64,000 bases of DNA. Origin: Kushneria marisflavi. Its GTDB lineage: Bacteria > Pseudomonadota > Gammaproteobacteria > Pseudomonadales > Halomonadaceae. Made by a program: the position numbers and the translations under genes. The notes beneath the pieces are model-generated. The model did not search any database and had not been told where the DNA came from. It worked only from the letters and a program-made list of their open reading frames with translations. How positions within the stretch are numbered: the stretch's first letter is position 1; each line of letters opens with the position of its first letter. Location of the stretch: positions 1,488,001 through 1,552,000 of the forward strand of contig NZ_CP021358.1 of NCBI RefSeq assembly GCF_002157205.1, in the 5' to 3' direction. Positions 26,844 through 35,430 of the stretch are shown here, one piece after another.

Positions 26844-26871
26844 AAAAAAGCCCGGCGCATCTGCGCCGGGC
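26844..26871 (-). terminator. Terminator of tRNA-Thr
   Basis: A perfect 10-bp stem GCCCGGCGCA / TGCGCCGGGC (26850-26871) with loop TC is followed on the minus strand by TTTTTTCG. It lies 17 bases past the 3' end of the tRNA gene. Confidence 0.88.
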
Positions 26872-26888
26872 CTTTAAAATCCTGCGGG

Positions 26889-26961
26889 TGCCGGTAAGTG
26901 GACTTGAACCACCGACCTACGCATTACGAATGTGTTGCTCTGCCAGCTGAGCTATACCGGC
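26889..26961 (-). tRNA. tRNA-Thr (anticodon CGT)
   Basis: Read on the minus strand this 73-base gene has a perfect 7-bp acceptor stem (GCCGGTA/TACCGGC), a D arm GCTCAGCTGGCAGAGC, an anticodon loop TTCGTAA giving CGT (Thr, codon ACG), and a T arm with loop TTCAAGT. The anticodon stem ACACA/TGCGT has an A-C mismatch at 29-41. The discriminator A is followed by CCC, so the CCA end is not fully encoded, unlike most gammaproteobacterial tRNA genes. A strong terminator follows. Confidence 0.9.
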
Positions 26962-27047
26962 GAACCCAAGAATCATTCTAGCCAGCCCTTTTTGCCTTGC
27001 CTACTCCCTGTGGCAGAGTAGCGATTCCTTCTCTGCTTGAGCGCCTC

Positions 27048-27383
27048 ATGCCCCCTGTGATCGCCACTTTGCTCTTTATCCTCACGGCGCTGGCCGAGAT
27101 CGTCGGCTGCTATCTGGTCTATCGCTGGTGGGTGCTGACCAAAAGCGCCTGGTGGCTGGTGCCGGCGGCGGCGTCACTGGCGCTGTTTGCCTGGCTTTTG
27201 ACCCTGCATCCGGCCGCCAGCGGGCGCATCTATGCCGCCTATGCCGGTGTTTATCTCATCACGGCGCTGGCGTGGCTGCGCCTGGTAGATGGCCAGCCGC
27301 TACAGCTGACCGATTATCTGGGCGGGGGGCTGGCATTGGCCGGTGCCGTGATCATCATGGCGGGCTACTCGCATCAGTCCTGA
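27048..27383 (+). CDS. ynfA: YnfA family (UPF0060) small membrane protein
   Basis: A 111-residue protein with four hydrophobic helices and the YnfA pattern: [44 protein letters not shown] and [19 protein letters not shown]. YnfA proteins are inner-membrane, SMR-like proteins reported as possible drug exporters. Start 27048 gives the normal length of about 108 residues. Its last 10 bases overlap the convergent small gene at 27374. Confidence 0.9.
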   Translation: MPPVIATLLFILTALAEIVGCYLVYRWWVLTKSAWWLVPAAASLALFAWLLTLHPAASGRIYAAYAGVYLITALAWLRLVDGQPLQLTDYLGGGLALAGAVIIMAGYSHQS

Positions 27384-27568
27384 TCGCGAACGAACAGATG
27401 CACCAGCAGCCATACCGCAACGACCGCGAGGGCGAAGATGACGACGGTCATCTGCACCGGCAGCGGCCAGTGCATGAAGGCCCAGTTATTTTGCAGCAGG
27501 GCGCCGAAGAGATAGCCGCCCAGCAGCACCAGCGCGCCCAGGGCGCAGCTTCTTGTCAGTAGGGTCAT
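27374..27568 (-). CDS. Small two-helix membrane protein (64 aa), unknown
   Basis: A 64-residue hydrophobic protein with two predicted helices (about residues 8-25 and 37-57) joined by a short [11 protein letters not shown] loop. A good ribosome site, AGGAGA, lies seven bases before the ATG. It is convergent with ynfA, overlapping it by ten bases, and divergent from the DUF202 pair. I do not recognise the family. Confidence 0.65.
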   Translation of the reverse strand: MTLLTRSCALGALVLLGGYLFGALLQNNWAFMHWPLPVQMTVVIFALAVVAVWLLVHLFVRDQD

Positions 27569-27681
27569 GCCTGTCTCCTGCTACCATGAATCATCGTTGT
27601 GCGGTGCGTCCCTCGAAAGGCTCGGCGACACGGCCTGCGTCCGCTCACGGTTTCCAACCCCATGACCAGAACACATCGAAC

Positions 27682-28071
27682 ATGACCACACCGCCCCCAG
27701 ACCATAGTCGCCGACGCGCCTTCCGGCCACGCTGGCAACGCCTCGGCCGCCATCCGGACTATCGCTTTTCACTCGCCAATGAGCGCACCTTCCTGGCCTG
27801 GATTCGCACCGCACTGGCGTTCATGGCCGGTGCGGTGGGCATTTATCAGTTCGCGCCGGATGTCGCCACGCCCTGGGCGCGCGAGGCGATAGCGGTGATG
27901 CTCTCGCTCGGCGGCGCGTTGCTCTCACTGGCCGCCTATCGCCGCTGGTCCGGCAACGAGCGCGCCATGCGAAACGATGCCGCCCTGCCCTACACGCGGC
28001 TGTTATGGCTTCTGGCGCTGTTTGTCACGGCGGTAGCGGTGGTGCTGGGCCTGTTGCTGGTGTGGGGATAG
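27682..28071 (+). CDS. DUF202 membrane protein, YidH-like
   Basis: A 129-residue DUF202 protein. The family motif is clear (FSLANERTFLAWIRTALAFMAGAVGIYQF), followed by two more hydrophobic helices. YidH-type proteins are three-helix inner-membrane proteins of unknown function. I use ATG 27682; the frame is open further upstream to 27553 but without family sequence. It is followed four bases later by a second DUF202 gene. Confidence 0.82.
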   Translation: MTTPPPDHSRRRAFRPRWQRLGRHPDYRFSLANERTFLAWIRTALAFMAGAVGIYQFAPDVATPWAREAIAVMLSLGGALLSLAAYRRWSGNERAMRNDAALPYTRLLWLLALFVTAVAVVLGLLLVWG

Positions 28072-28075
28072 CCCC

Positions 28076-28444
28076 ATGAACGAGCCCGCCCGCGACCCGG
28101 GCCTTCAGCCCGAGCGCACCGGTCTTGCCTGGTCGCGCACGGCCTTCGTGACGCTGCTGTTCTCGGCATTGCTGCTGCGCGGCGGCATCGTCCATCACGA
28201 GCCGCTGCTTGCCTGGGCAGGCGTTGTTCTGCTGGCCGCCACCGGCGCCCTGTATGCCTGGGCGGGGTGGCGCCTGCGCATGACGGCCACCCTGGCCCTC
28301 ACCCAGGGTGCCCCGGTCACCACGGCCTCTACCTGGGTGATACGCATAACGACCCTGGTGGTAGCACTGGTGGGGCTGACGGTGGCCGCCAGCGTGCTGT
28401 ATCACGGTCAGCTGATCGCCCGTCTCGCGGCGTTGATGCGCTGA
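28076..28444 (+). CDS. DUF202 membrane protein, YidG-like
   Basis: A 122-residue DUF202 protein starting PARDPGLQPERTGLAWSRTAF, the characteristic N-terminal motif, with three hydrophobic helices. It follows the first DUF202 gene by four bases with GGGGAT as ribosome site, so the two are translated as a pair, as with yidH-yidG of enterobacteria. The function is unknown. Confidence 0.82.
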   Translation: MNEPARDPGLQPERTGLAWSRTAFVTLLFSALLLRGGIVHHEPLLAWAGVVLLAATGALYAWAGWRLRMTATLALTQGAPVTTASTWVIRITTLVVALVGLTVAASVLYHGQLIARLAALMR

Positions 28445-28556
28445 CGCGGGTGCCAGGTACACCAAAGGACGCTCAAAACCTCGTCACGGCGCTTGAACCA
28501 CCACCATCGACGGGCGTTAAATCGAGACACGTTCATTGCCGTCACGGAGCACCCTC

Positions 28557-29966
28557 ATGGCCCGGCACGTCAGTTGTGATGATATTCGCACCCGCTTTTC
28601 CCATGCCATGTCCGACATGTACCGCTCGGAGGTGCCTCAGTACGGCACGCTGTTGAAGCTGGTCGCCGACATCAACGCGCAGACGCTTTATCACGACGCA
28701 CGCGGAAAGGCGGCCCTGACCGACCGCAGCGGCAGCGAGATGGCCCGCATCGAGATCGAACGCCACGGCGCGATCCGCCTGGGCAAGGCGCAGGAGCTTG
28801 ACACCATGCGCCGCGTGTTCGCGGTGATGGGCATGTCGCCGGTGGGCTATTACGATCTGGCACCGGCCGGCATGCCGGTGCACGCCACGGCCTTTCGTCC
28901 CGTTGATGATGACGCGCTGGCCCTGAATCCGTTTCGGGTATTCACCTCGCTGCTGCGCCTGGAGCTGATCGAGGATGAAGCGCTGCGCGAGCGCGCCGCA
29001 GACATTCTCGAGCAGCGCCAGATCTTCACCGACCGCCTTTTGAGTCTGCTGGACACCTTCGATGAACAGGGCGGGCTGGATGATGACGATGCCACCGCCT
29101 TCGTGATCGAGGCACTGGAAACCTTTCGCTGGCACAGCCACGCCACCGTCGATGCGAAGACCTACCACGCCTTCCATCAGGCGCACCGGCTGATCGCTGA
29201 TGTGGTGTGCTTTCACGGCCCGCACATCAACCACCTTACCCCGCGCACGCTGGACATCGATGCCACTCAGCAGGCCATGCCCGAGTGGGGCATTGCGCCG
29301 AAGGCGACCATTGAAGGCCCGCCGCGGCGTGACTGCCCGATATTGCTGCGCCAGACCAGCTTCAAGGCGCTGGAAGAGCCGATTCTCTTTCCGGCGGCTG
29401 ACGGTGAAGGGAGGGGTGAGCAAAGCGGCACCCACACGGCGCGCTTTGGCGAGATCGAGCAGCGCGGCGCGGCGCTGACCCGACGTGGGCGCAAGCTGTA
29501 TGACGAGCTGCTGGCGGCGTCCCGCGAGGTGACCCACGGTCTGGAAGGAGAAACGCAGCAAAAGGCGCTGCGAGAGGCCTTCCGCGACTTTCCGGATGAC
29601 GAGGCGACCCTGCGCCGCGAAGGGCTGGCCTGGTTTGAGTATCAGCTGAGCGACGGCGCCAACGGTTTTGAGGCGCAGAGCCTGCCGAGCGAGCGCGGCG
29701 CGCTGGTTGAAGCGCTGATCGAACAGGGTGTGATGCAGGCGCGGCCCATCACCTATGAAGATTTTCTGCCGGTCAGCGCCGCGGGCATCTTTCGCTCCAA
29801 TCTGGGCGACGGCGGCGCGCAGCACTACGCTGCCACCGACAGCCGAGCTGATTTTGAAACCGCGCTCGGCACGACGGTGGAAGACGAATTCGCCCTCTAT
29901 GAGCGCCGCAGCGAACGATCGCTCACTGCCTGCCTGGAACAGCTGGGCCTTTCACCGGCCGCCTGA
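28557..29966 (+). CDS. hglS: 2-oxoadipate dioxygenase/decarboxylase (DUF1338, HglS/YdcJ family)
   Basis: A 469-residue iron-dependent enzyme. Family members convert 2-oxoadipate to D-2-hydroxyglutarate in lysine catabolism. Signature parts visible are IEIERHGAIRLG with the first metal histidine, ETFRWHSHATVDAKTY, CFHGPHINHLTPRTLDID, and a C-terminal TYEDFLPVSAAGIFRSNLG. Start 28557 has GGAG upstream. It stands alone between the DUF202 pair and a convergent stress protein, and no other lysine-degradation gene is in view. The function is assigned from family knowledge. Confidence 0.87.
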   Translation: MARHVSCDDIRTRFSHAMSDMYRSEVPQYGTLLKLVADINAQTLYHDARGKAALTDRSGSEMARIEIERHGAIRLGKAQELDTMRRVFAVMGMSPVGYYDLAPAGMPVHATAFRPVDDDALALNPFRVFTSLLRLELIEDEALRERAADILEQRQIFTDRLLSLLDTFDEQGGLDDDDATAFVIEALETFRWHSHATVDAKTYHAFHQAHRLIADVVCFHGPHINHLTPRTLDIDATQQAMPEWGIAPKATIEGPPRRDCPILLRQTSFKALEEPILFPAADGEGRGEQSGTHTARFGEIEQRGAALTRRGRKLYDELLAASREVTHGLEGETQQKALREAFRDFPDDEATLRREGLAWFEYQLSDGANGFEAQSLPSERGALVEALIEQGVMQARPITYEDFLPVSAAGIFRSNLGDGGAQHYAATDSRADFETALGTTVEDEFALYERRSERSLTACLEQLGLSPAA

Positions 29967-29972
29967 CCCCTC

Positions 29973-30003
29973 GCGTTCTGCTCAGGCGCCTGCGTTCTGC
30001 TCA
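29973..30003 (+). repeat. Direct repeat GCGTTCTGCTCA between hglS and the usp gene
   Basis: The 12-mer GCGTTCTGCTCA occurs at 29973-29984 and 29992-30003, a 19-base period, within the 48-base gap between convergent genes. It is probably a small local duplication, and no hairpin or T-tract is seen. Confidence 0.6.
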
Positions 30004-30014
30004 AGCATCGACGG

Positions 30015-30509
30015 CTACAGCCCCTGATAAGGGTTGTCGTCGTCGCTCTCGGCGAGTGCGGGCGGGTCATCATGCACGCTGATGACCATGCAGGTGGCGA
30101 TATGGCTGACCTTGTGGGAGACGCTGCCCATGATCATGCCGCTCAAGTCACTCAGCCCTCGACTGCCAATCACGATGACCTGCGCGCCCAGCTTCTCGGC
30201 TTCATAGGCGATGATCCGCGCCGGGTCACCATGGCGGCCGTGGGTTTCAATGCGCCCGTCAAAGCGCGAGCGAAGATGCGTCTGCGCCTTTTGAAGCACC
30301 GCCTCGATCTCGCCTTCCGCAGCCTCCGGCGACGAGGCCTGAATGGCTTCCTGAAGGCTGAGCAGACTGCCGTAGTGCAGATGTGGTAGCAGTTCACGCA
30401 CATATAAAAGATGCAGGGTGGCCTCGGGAGACGCCAGCTGAGCGGCGATGCTCAGCGCCTTGAGGGCATGAGCCGAACCATCCACGGGAACCAGCAGGGA
30501 AGTGAACAT
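30015..30509 (-). CDS. Universal stress protein (UspA family)
   Basis: A 164-residue UspA-domain protein starting MFTSLLVPVDGSAHALKAL. The ATP-binding motif is present (VIGSRGLSDLSGMIMGSVSHKV, pattern G-x2-G-x9-GS). Start 30509 has GGAGG five bases upstream. It is a single-gene unit. Such proteins help survival under stress; no specific role can be read here. Confidence 0.9.
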   Translation of the reverse strand: MFTSLLVPVDGSAHALKALSIAAQLASPEATLHLLYVRELLPHLHYGSLLSLQEAIQASSPEAAEGEIEAVLQKAQTHLRSRFDGRIETHGRHGDPARIIAYEAEKLGAQVIVIGSRGLSDLSGMIMGSVSHKVSHIATCMVISVHDDPPALAESDDDNPYQGL

Positions 30510-30641
30510 GGCGCATCCTCCAGTGACATCGACAGCGCCGGGAGGCGCCATCGGAGACCGTCAGCATGACGCAGCGCCAACCGCCTCGACTTGATCGTGA
30601 TCAATTCCGGGGCCTTTGGCGCCTGGTCTTTGGTCGCGCCC

Positions 30642-31280
30642 TTAAAGCGGATCGATGCTCATCATGAGCCGGCGCTGGCCGGGCTCAAGCGCCGGGCTGC
30701 GATGCACCAGCCCGCGATGGCCCTCTTCACGCCAGCCGCTGCCCTTGATCAGCGCCACATCACCGGTATCGAGACGTTCGATGGCCGTTGCATCCACCAC
30801 GATCTCAGGCTTGTCTGGTGACGCCGCCCCCAGCCCGCGCCGGTCCAGCGCGTGTTCGGGCAGCCACTCACTGCCCGGCCCCAGCCAGCTGGTCACCAGC
30901 CGCACGGTGACGTTGTCGCAGTGAAAGCGCGGGCACATGGTGTCTTCCAGCAGCCGAATTCTGATCCGCAGGCTGGCCGCTTCCAGCATTGAAGCCATCA
31001 GCCGGGCCAGCGCCATGACATCATCGACCAGGGCCCCGGCAGCGGCAGGCACCGGCAGCCGCGTGCGCAGCTCATGTTCAAGCGCCTTGTCCGGCGGGCC
31101 TTCCAGCGAAAGGCTCCAGCCACGCGCGCCCTGACACTGCGCCAGCACGCTGGCTTCAAGATCGGCGGACAGCATTCGTGGGGCGATTGTGATATCCCGG
31201 GTGGCATCGAAAATACCGTCGAGGGCGCGAGCCATCGACAGGGCGGCGGCAGGCGTTTCCATGGCGGTCGGCAGGGACAT
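30642..31280 (-). CDS. DUF1826 protein linked to zinc uptake
   Basis: A 212-residue DUF1826 protein. Recognisable family parts are PRFHCDNVTVRLVTSWLGPGSEWLPE and KGSGWREEGHRGLVHRSP, with conserved His and Cys residues. It is the last gene of the znuC-znuB operon, 15 bases after znuB, with AGGAGAG before the ATG. DUF1826 genes are often found beside Zur-controlled zinc genes, so a role in zinc economy is inferred. Biochemical function is unknown. Confidence 0.8.
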   Translation of the reverse strand: MSLPTAMETPAAALSMARALDGIFDATRDITIAPRMLSADLEASVLAQCQGARGWSLSLEGPPDKALEHELRTRLPVPAAAGALVDDVMALARLMASMLEAASLRIRIRLLEDTMCPRFHCDNVTVRLVTSWLGPGSEWLPEHALDRRGLGAASPDKPEIVVDATAIERLDTGDVALIKGSGWREEGHRGLVHRSPALEPGQRRLMMSIDPL

Positions 31281-31295
31281 GACGTTCTCTCCTGG

Positions 31296-32114
31296 TCAGG
31301 TTGTTCGAGTGTGGCGCTGGCCCAGGCGACGATGCACCAGCCCTGCCAGCGTCATGAGCACAAAGCAGATGGCGGCCAGACTGACCATGGTCGGCCCGGC
31401 GGGCGTGTCCAGATGCCAGGCCACCACCAGCCCGCCATTGGCGGCCACGATGGCCACTACCGCAGCCAGCACCGCCATACCTTCCGGCGTGCGGCTGAAG
31501 GGCCGCGCGGCAGCCGCCGGAATGATCAAAAACGCCGCAATCAGCAGCACGCCGACCACCTTGAGTGCCACGGCAACCACCACGGCCAGCGACAGGGTCA
31601 GCAACAGCTGCTCGCGCCGCGGGTCAACGCCGCTGGCGCGGGCCAGGTCCGGATTGAGGGTTGAGACCAGAAGGCCGGACCAGCGCAGGGCCATGATCGC
31701 GACCACGAGCAGCGCCCCGCCCCAGATCAGGATCAGATCGCGCCGGCCGACGGCCAGAATGTCGCCGATCAGATAGCTCATCAGATCCAGCCGGGCCACC
31801 TGCACCAGCGACACCGCCACCAGCCCGAAGGCCAGCGCCGCGTGCGCCATCACCCCCAGCAGGGTATCCATGGTGTAGCCCCGGTCACTGAGCAGCGACA
31901 CCACCAGCGCCATGATCAGCGCCACCACCAGCACGCTGGCCAAAAGCGAGACCGACAGCACCAGAGACAGCGCCACCCCCAGCATGGCGGCGTGCGCAGT
32001 GGCATCCCCGAAGTAGGCCATGCGCCGCCACACCACAAAACAGCCCAGCGGCGCCGAGGCCAGCGCCACGCCCGTCCCGGCCAGCGCCGCCCGAACCATG
32101 AAATCATCCAGCAT
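31296..32114 (-). CDS. znuB: Zinc ABC transporter permease ZnuB
   Basis: A 272-residue permease of the ABC-3 metal family, with seven to eight helices and family stretches GCFVVWRRMAYFGDATAHAAMLGVAL, SYLIGDILAV and VLLIAAFLIIPAAAARPF. The start at 32114 overlaps the znuC end by 11 bases. It forms the membrane channel of the zinc importer with ZnuC and the divergently encoded ZnuA. Expression should follow the Zur site at 32956. Confidence 0.92.
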   Translation of the reverse strand: MLDDFMVRAALAGTGVALASAPLGCFVVWRRMAYFGDATAHAAMLGVALSLVLSVSLLASVLVVALIMALVVSLLSDRGYTMDTLLGVMAHAALAFGLVAVSLVQVARLDLMSYLIGDILAVGRRDLILIWGGALLVVAIMALRWSGLLVSTLNPDLARASGVDPRREQLLLTLSLAVVVAVALKVVGVLLIAAFLIIPAAAARPFSRTPEGMAVLAAVVAIVAANGGLVVAWHLDTPAGPTMVSLAAICFVLMTLAGLVHRRLGQRHTRTT

Positions 32115-32916
32115 CGTGACAAGCCCTCTCCGGCGGCGGTGTTTCAGGGTTGCCATGGGCATGCTCGGCATGGCCCGGTTCGGTATGGCGACAAAACGCC
32201 ATCGCATCGCGCGCCTCGATGCCAAACAGCGACTGCCAGGCCGAGGAGGCCGCCACACGCTCCGGGCGCCCCTGACAGCAGATGGTGCCGTTAAGACAGA
32301 TCACCCGGTCCGAGGCTTTCATGACCACGTGCAGTTCGTGGCTGACCATCAACACCGCACAGCCCAGCGTCTGTCTTACACGATCAATCTGGCGGTAGAA
32401 CTCGGCCGTGGCGCGATGATCCAGCCCCTGGTTGGCCTCATCGAGCACCAGCAGGTCGGGGCGTTCCAGCAGCGCCCGGGCCAGCAGCACCTTTTGAAGC
32501 TGGCCGCCGGACAGCGCCGAAAGCTGACGCTCGCCCAGGGCTTCGGCGCCCGCCTCCGCCAGCGCCGTGGCAATATCATCCCGACGGCGTCGATGCGGCA
32601 GCGCCATGAATCGCTTTACCGTCATGGGCAGGGTCGGGTCGATCTGAAGCCGCTGAGGTACGTAGCCGATGCGTAGATTTTCCGCCCGGATCACCCGGCC
32701 GCGGGAGGCCGCCAGCGCACCGATGATGACCCTGAGCAGGGTGGACTTCCCCGAGCCGTTGGGCCCCACGATGGTCACGATCTCGCCTCTTGCGAGTTCA
32801 AGACTCACATCTTCCAGGATGACGGTGCCGTTTCTGACCACACCGATCTCTTCAAGCGTTAGCAAGGCAGGGCCTCTTTCTGGCGGTACTTTCTGGCAGT
32901 CATGGGGCCGGCGCAC
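32104..32916 (-). CDS. znuC: Zinc ABC transporter ATPase ZnuC
   Basis: A 270-residue ABC ATPase with Walker A GPNGSGKST, signature LSGGQLQKVLLARAL, Walker B LLVLDEANQGLD and H-loop histidine in VSHELHVVM. The C-terminus is His-rich (CRHTEPGHAEHAHGN), fitting a zinc protein. The ATG at 32916 gives a 17-residue non-family lead; a TTG at 32865 preceded by AGAGG would start at LLTLEEIGV and may be the true start. It is the first gene of the leftward operon, divergent from znuA. Confidence 0.92.
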   Translation of the reverse strand: MRRPHDCQKVPPERGPALLTLEEIGVVRNGTVILEDVSLELARGEIVTIVGPNGSGKSTLLRVIIGALAASRGRVIRAENLRIGYVPQRLQIDPTLPMTVKRFMALPHRRRRDDIATALAEAGAEALGERQLSALSGGQLQKVLLARALLERPDLLVLDEANQGLDHRATAEFYRQIDRVRQTLGCAVLMVSHELHVVMKASDRVICLNGTICCQGRPERVAASSAWQSLFGIEARDAMAFCRHTEPGHAEHAHGNPETPPPERACHDAG

Positions 32917-32955
32917 GCCAGGGCTTGCCAGCCCGCGCGCCGACCATTAATGTGT

Positions 32956-32974
32956 CACGTTATAACATAACATT
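32956..32974. promoter_or_regulatory. Zur-box-like operator between znuC and znuA
   Basis: The minus strand reads AATGTTATGTTATAACGTG, close to the enterobacterial Zur consensus AATGTTATAATATAACATT, with an intact AATGTTAT half and TATAAC core. It lies between the divergent zinc-transport genes, 35 bases before the znuA start, where Zur repression of both would be expected. Confidence 0.75.
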
Positions 32975-33008
32975 TACCAGTAACTCATCCCCCGCTAGAG
33001 ATGCCCCA

Positions 33009-34010
33009 ATGAAATATCGCTGTCACTGGCTGCTGCCGCTGTTGTTTGTTCCGTCGCTGGCGCTGGCCGATGTGCCTCGCGTGGCGGTGGATATCGCCCC
33101 TGTACAATCGCTTGCTGCACAGGTGATGGGGAATCTGGGCACCCCCGAGATGGTGATGCCGCCCGGCACCTCGCCGCACGGTTATTCGATGCGCCCCTCG
33201 GAAGCCTCGACGCTGGATAACGCTGATGTGGTGTTCTGGGTCGGACCGGCGCTGACGCCCTGGCTGGCCGATGCCGTTGACACTCTGGCCGATGACGCCG
33301 ATTCGGTCGTGCTGCTCGACGCCCCGGGCATCACTCGCCTGGATTACCGCGAAGGCGCTACCTTCGAATCGCACGAGCATGGGCACGACGAAGCGCATGA
33401 CCACGATCATGACCATGACCAGGAAGGAGATCATCATGCCCATGGCGACGAGCACGGCCATTCGCACAGCGGATTGAACCCGCACGCCTGGCTTGACCCT
33501 GACAACGCCCGGGTCTGGCTGAAGGTCATGGCCGATACGCTGGCCCAGGCCGATCCCGAGCACGCTGACACCTATCATGACAACGCTCGTAACGCTCAAA
33601 AGCGCATCGATCAACTGGTCTCGACCACCGAGCAGCGCCTGGCCGATGACCACGACACGCGCTTTATCGTCTTCCACGACGCCTATCAGTATTTCGAGGA
33701 GCGCTTTGACGTTCACGCCGCCGGCGCCATCGCTCTGGGAGATGCCTCAAGCCCCGGGCCGGCGCGAATACGCGAACTGCAGGAGAAGGTGCAGGCGCTG
33801 AAGGTATCGTGCGTGTTCTCGGAGCCGCAGTTCAATCCACGCATGATCGAGAGCATCTTCGGTGATATGCCCGTCAACACCTCGATCGTGATGGACCCGC
33901 TGGGCGCCGGCATGGACCCCGGCCCCGGCCTTTATGACGCGCTGATCACGCATCTGGCCACCAGCGTTGATGAGTGCGCCCGATCCTCGAACGCGTTATC
34001 GGCGGGCTAG
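33009..34010 (+). CDS. znuA: Zinc ABC transporter substrate-binding protein ZnuA
   Basis: A 333-residue periplasmic protein with a signal peptide ending at about residue 20 (SLALA). Zinc ligands appear in TSPHGYSMRPS (H57) and LNPHAWLDPDN (H159). Between them is the typical ZnuA His/Asp-rich loop at residues 122-153. Start 33009 is preceded by AGAG. It works with ZnuBC for high-affinity zinc uptake and shares the Zur-type site upstream. Its 3' end overlaps the convergent transporter gene by 15 bases. Confidence 0.93.
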   Translation: MKYRCHWLLPLLFVPSLALADVPRVAVDIAPVQSLAAQVMGNLGTPEMVMPPGTSPHGYSMRPSEASTLDNADVVFWVGPALTPWLADAVDTLADDADSVVLLDAPGITRLDYREGATFESHEHGHDEAHDHDHDHDQEGDHHAHGDEHGHSHSGLNPHAWLDPDNARVWLKVMADTLAQADPEHADTYHDNARNAQKRIDQLVSTTEQRLADDHDTRFIVFHDAYQYFEERFDVHAAGAIALGDASSPGPARIRELQEKVQALKVSCVFSEPQFNPRMIESIFGDMPVNTSIVMDPLGAGMDPGPGLYDALITHLATSVDECARSSNALSAG

Positions 34011-35183
34011 GGTCACCATCCGTGGCCGGCCGATCAAAAAGCCGGCCACGGCCTGAACGCCGAGCAGCACCATCAAAAGCCCCATTGAGGCTGCCCAGCC
34101 GCCGGTCATGGCCTTGAGTGCTCCGAACAGGAGCGGCCCGCTGGCGGCAAGCAGATAGCCCACGCTCTGCGACATGCCGGAGAGCATCGCGGCGTGCTGC
34201 GACTCGCGGGTTCTCAGCACGATCATCGTCAGCGCGAAGCTGAAACAGCCCCCCTGCCCGGCGCCCAGCAGCACCGCCCACAGTGCCGGCAGCCTTGTCG
34301 GAGCCAGCAAAAGGCCCGCCAGGCCAATGGCGATCAATCCACACATGCCCAGCACCAGCAGACTGTGACGGTGCATGCGCGCCGCGACCCGGGCAATCAC
34401 GTAACTGGCTGGAATGCTCACCAGGTTAAGCAGCGACACCATGTTGCCGGCCATGGTGCTGGACACCCCCGAGCTGATGGCCACCGAGGGCATCCAGGTC
34501 TGCAGGGTGTAAAAACTCAGCGACTGCATGCCCATGAAGATCGTCAGCGTCCAGGCCACCGGACTCCTGAACAGCGCCGTCATGCGCACCGGCCCGCCCG
34601 TCTGCGGCGCAACGGCCCGTCGAAACGCCAGCCACAGCCAGCAGATGGCGGCCACCACGGCAAGCCCGGCCCACAGCCGTACCGGCGTCGACCAGTGGCC
34701 GCTGGCCTGCAACAGCGGCACCGCGGTCCCTGCCGCCAGCGTCGCACCAATACCCATCACCACCGTATAAAGCCCCATGGTCTGCCCCAGCCGGTCGGCC
34801 CGGTCACGCTTGACCAGACTCGGCATGAAGACGTTGCCAAAGGCGATACCCAGGCCTGCAAACAGGGTACCGAGCAGCATCACGGGAAAGGCCTCAATAC
34901 CGCGCAGCAGGCTACCGATGGCCACCGCGACCAGCGCCAGCGCAATGGCCCGATCCAGCCCCAGCCGGGCCGAAAGCGTCGGTGCCAGCGGCGAGAGCAG
35001 CCCAAAGCAGAGGATCATGCCGGTGGTGAGCAGACTCGCCGCCCCGGCGCCGATGTCGAGAGACGCCATGATCGGCTCCAGCACCGGGCCGATGACCACG
35101 ATGGGCGCACGCAGATTGAGGGCGGCCAGTGCAAAGGCCAGCAGCCATAAAAGGGAGGCGGACGGACGTGGCAGATCAGACAT
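33996..35183 (-). CDS. MFS transporter, CynX/NimT family
   Basis: A 395-residue, 12-helix MFS protein. The CynX-type pattern is clear: LNLRAPIVVIGPVLEPI in helix 1, LTTGMILCFGLLSPLAPTLSARLGLDRAI, and SMGLLMVLLGVQAVAGFLIGRP near the end. CynX-family members export or import small anions and drugs such as cyanate or nitroimidazoles, and the substrate here is unknown. Start 35183 (MSDLPRP) is the usual N-terminus; the frame is open to 35303 without family sequence. It is convergent with znuA. Confidence 0.85.
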   Translation of the reverse strand: MSDLPRPSASLLWLLAFALAALNLRAPIVVIGPVLEPIMASLDIGAGAASLLTTGMILCFGLLSPLAPTLSARLGLDRAIALALVAVAIGSLLRGIEAFPVMLLGTLFAGLGIAFGNVFMPSLVKRDRADRLGQTMGLYTVVMGIGATLAAGTAVPLLQASGHWSTPVRLWAGLAVVAAICWLWLAFRRAVAPQTGGPVRMTALFRSPVAWTLTIFMGMQSLSFYTLQTWMPSVAISSGVSSTMAGNMVSLLNLVSIPASYVIARVAARMHRHSLLVLGMCGLIAIGLAGLLLAPTRLPALWAVLLGAGQGGCFSFALTMIVLRTRESQHAAMLSGMSQSVGYLLAASGPLLFGALKAMTGGWAASMGLLMVLLGVQAVAGFLIGRPRMVTLARR

Positions 35184-35430
35184 GAGCGCTTGATAACCGG
35201 CGGGAGAAAAAGAGGAAAACCGCAGTCTAGCACTTCGCCATGAGCGAAGAGCGTCACACCGCCTTACCCACCGTGACAAATTTCCGGACATCCGACCGGG
35301 CACCCGGGAAAGGCATTGCTACGCTGAAAAGACATACGCTCTGTTGCTCTGTGGCCTGGTTGCTCCGTGGAGAATGTCACAGGGCGTCCCCTGTTCACCC
35401 ATTGATGCGATTTCATCAAAGGACCCCCTC

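Noticed and set aside
24800..26961. Integrative element with attachment sites at tRNA-Thr
   Set aside because: I found no second copy of the tRNA 3' end and no integrase gene, so only the compositional shift and orphan gene are reported.
28542..29825. A 427-codon minus-strand frame opposite hglS
   Set aside because: HglS family motifs are intact on the plus strand; the antisense frame is low-complexity and has no ribosome site or known domain.
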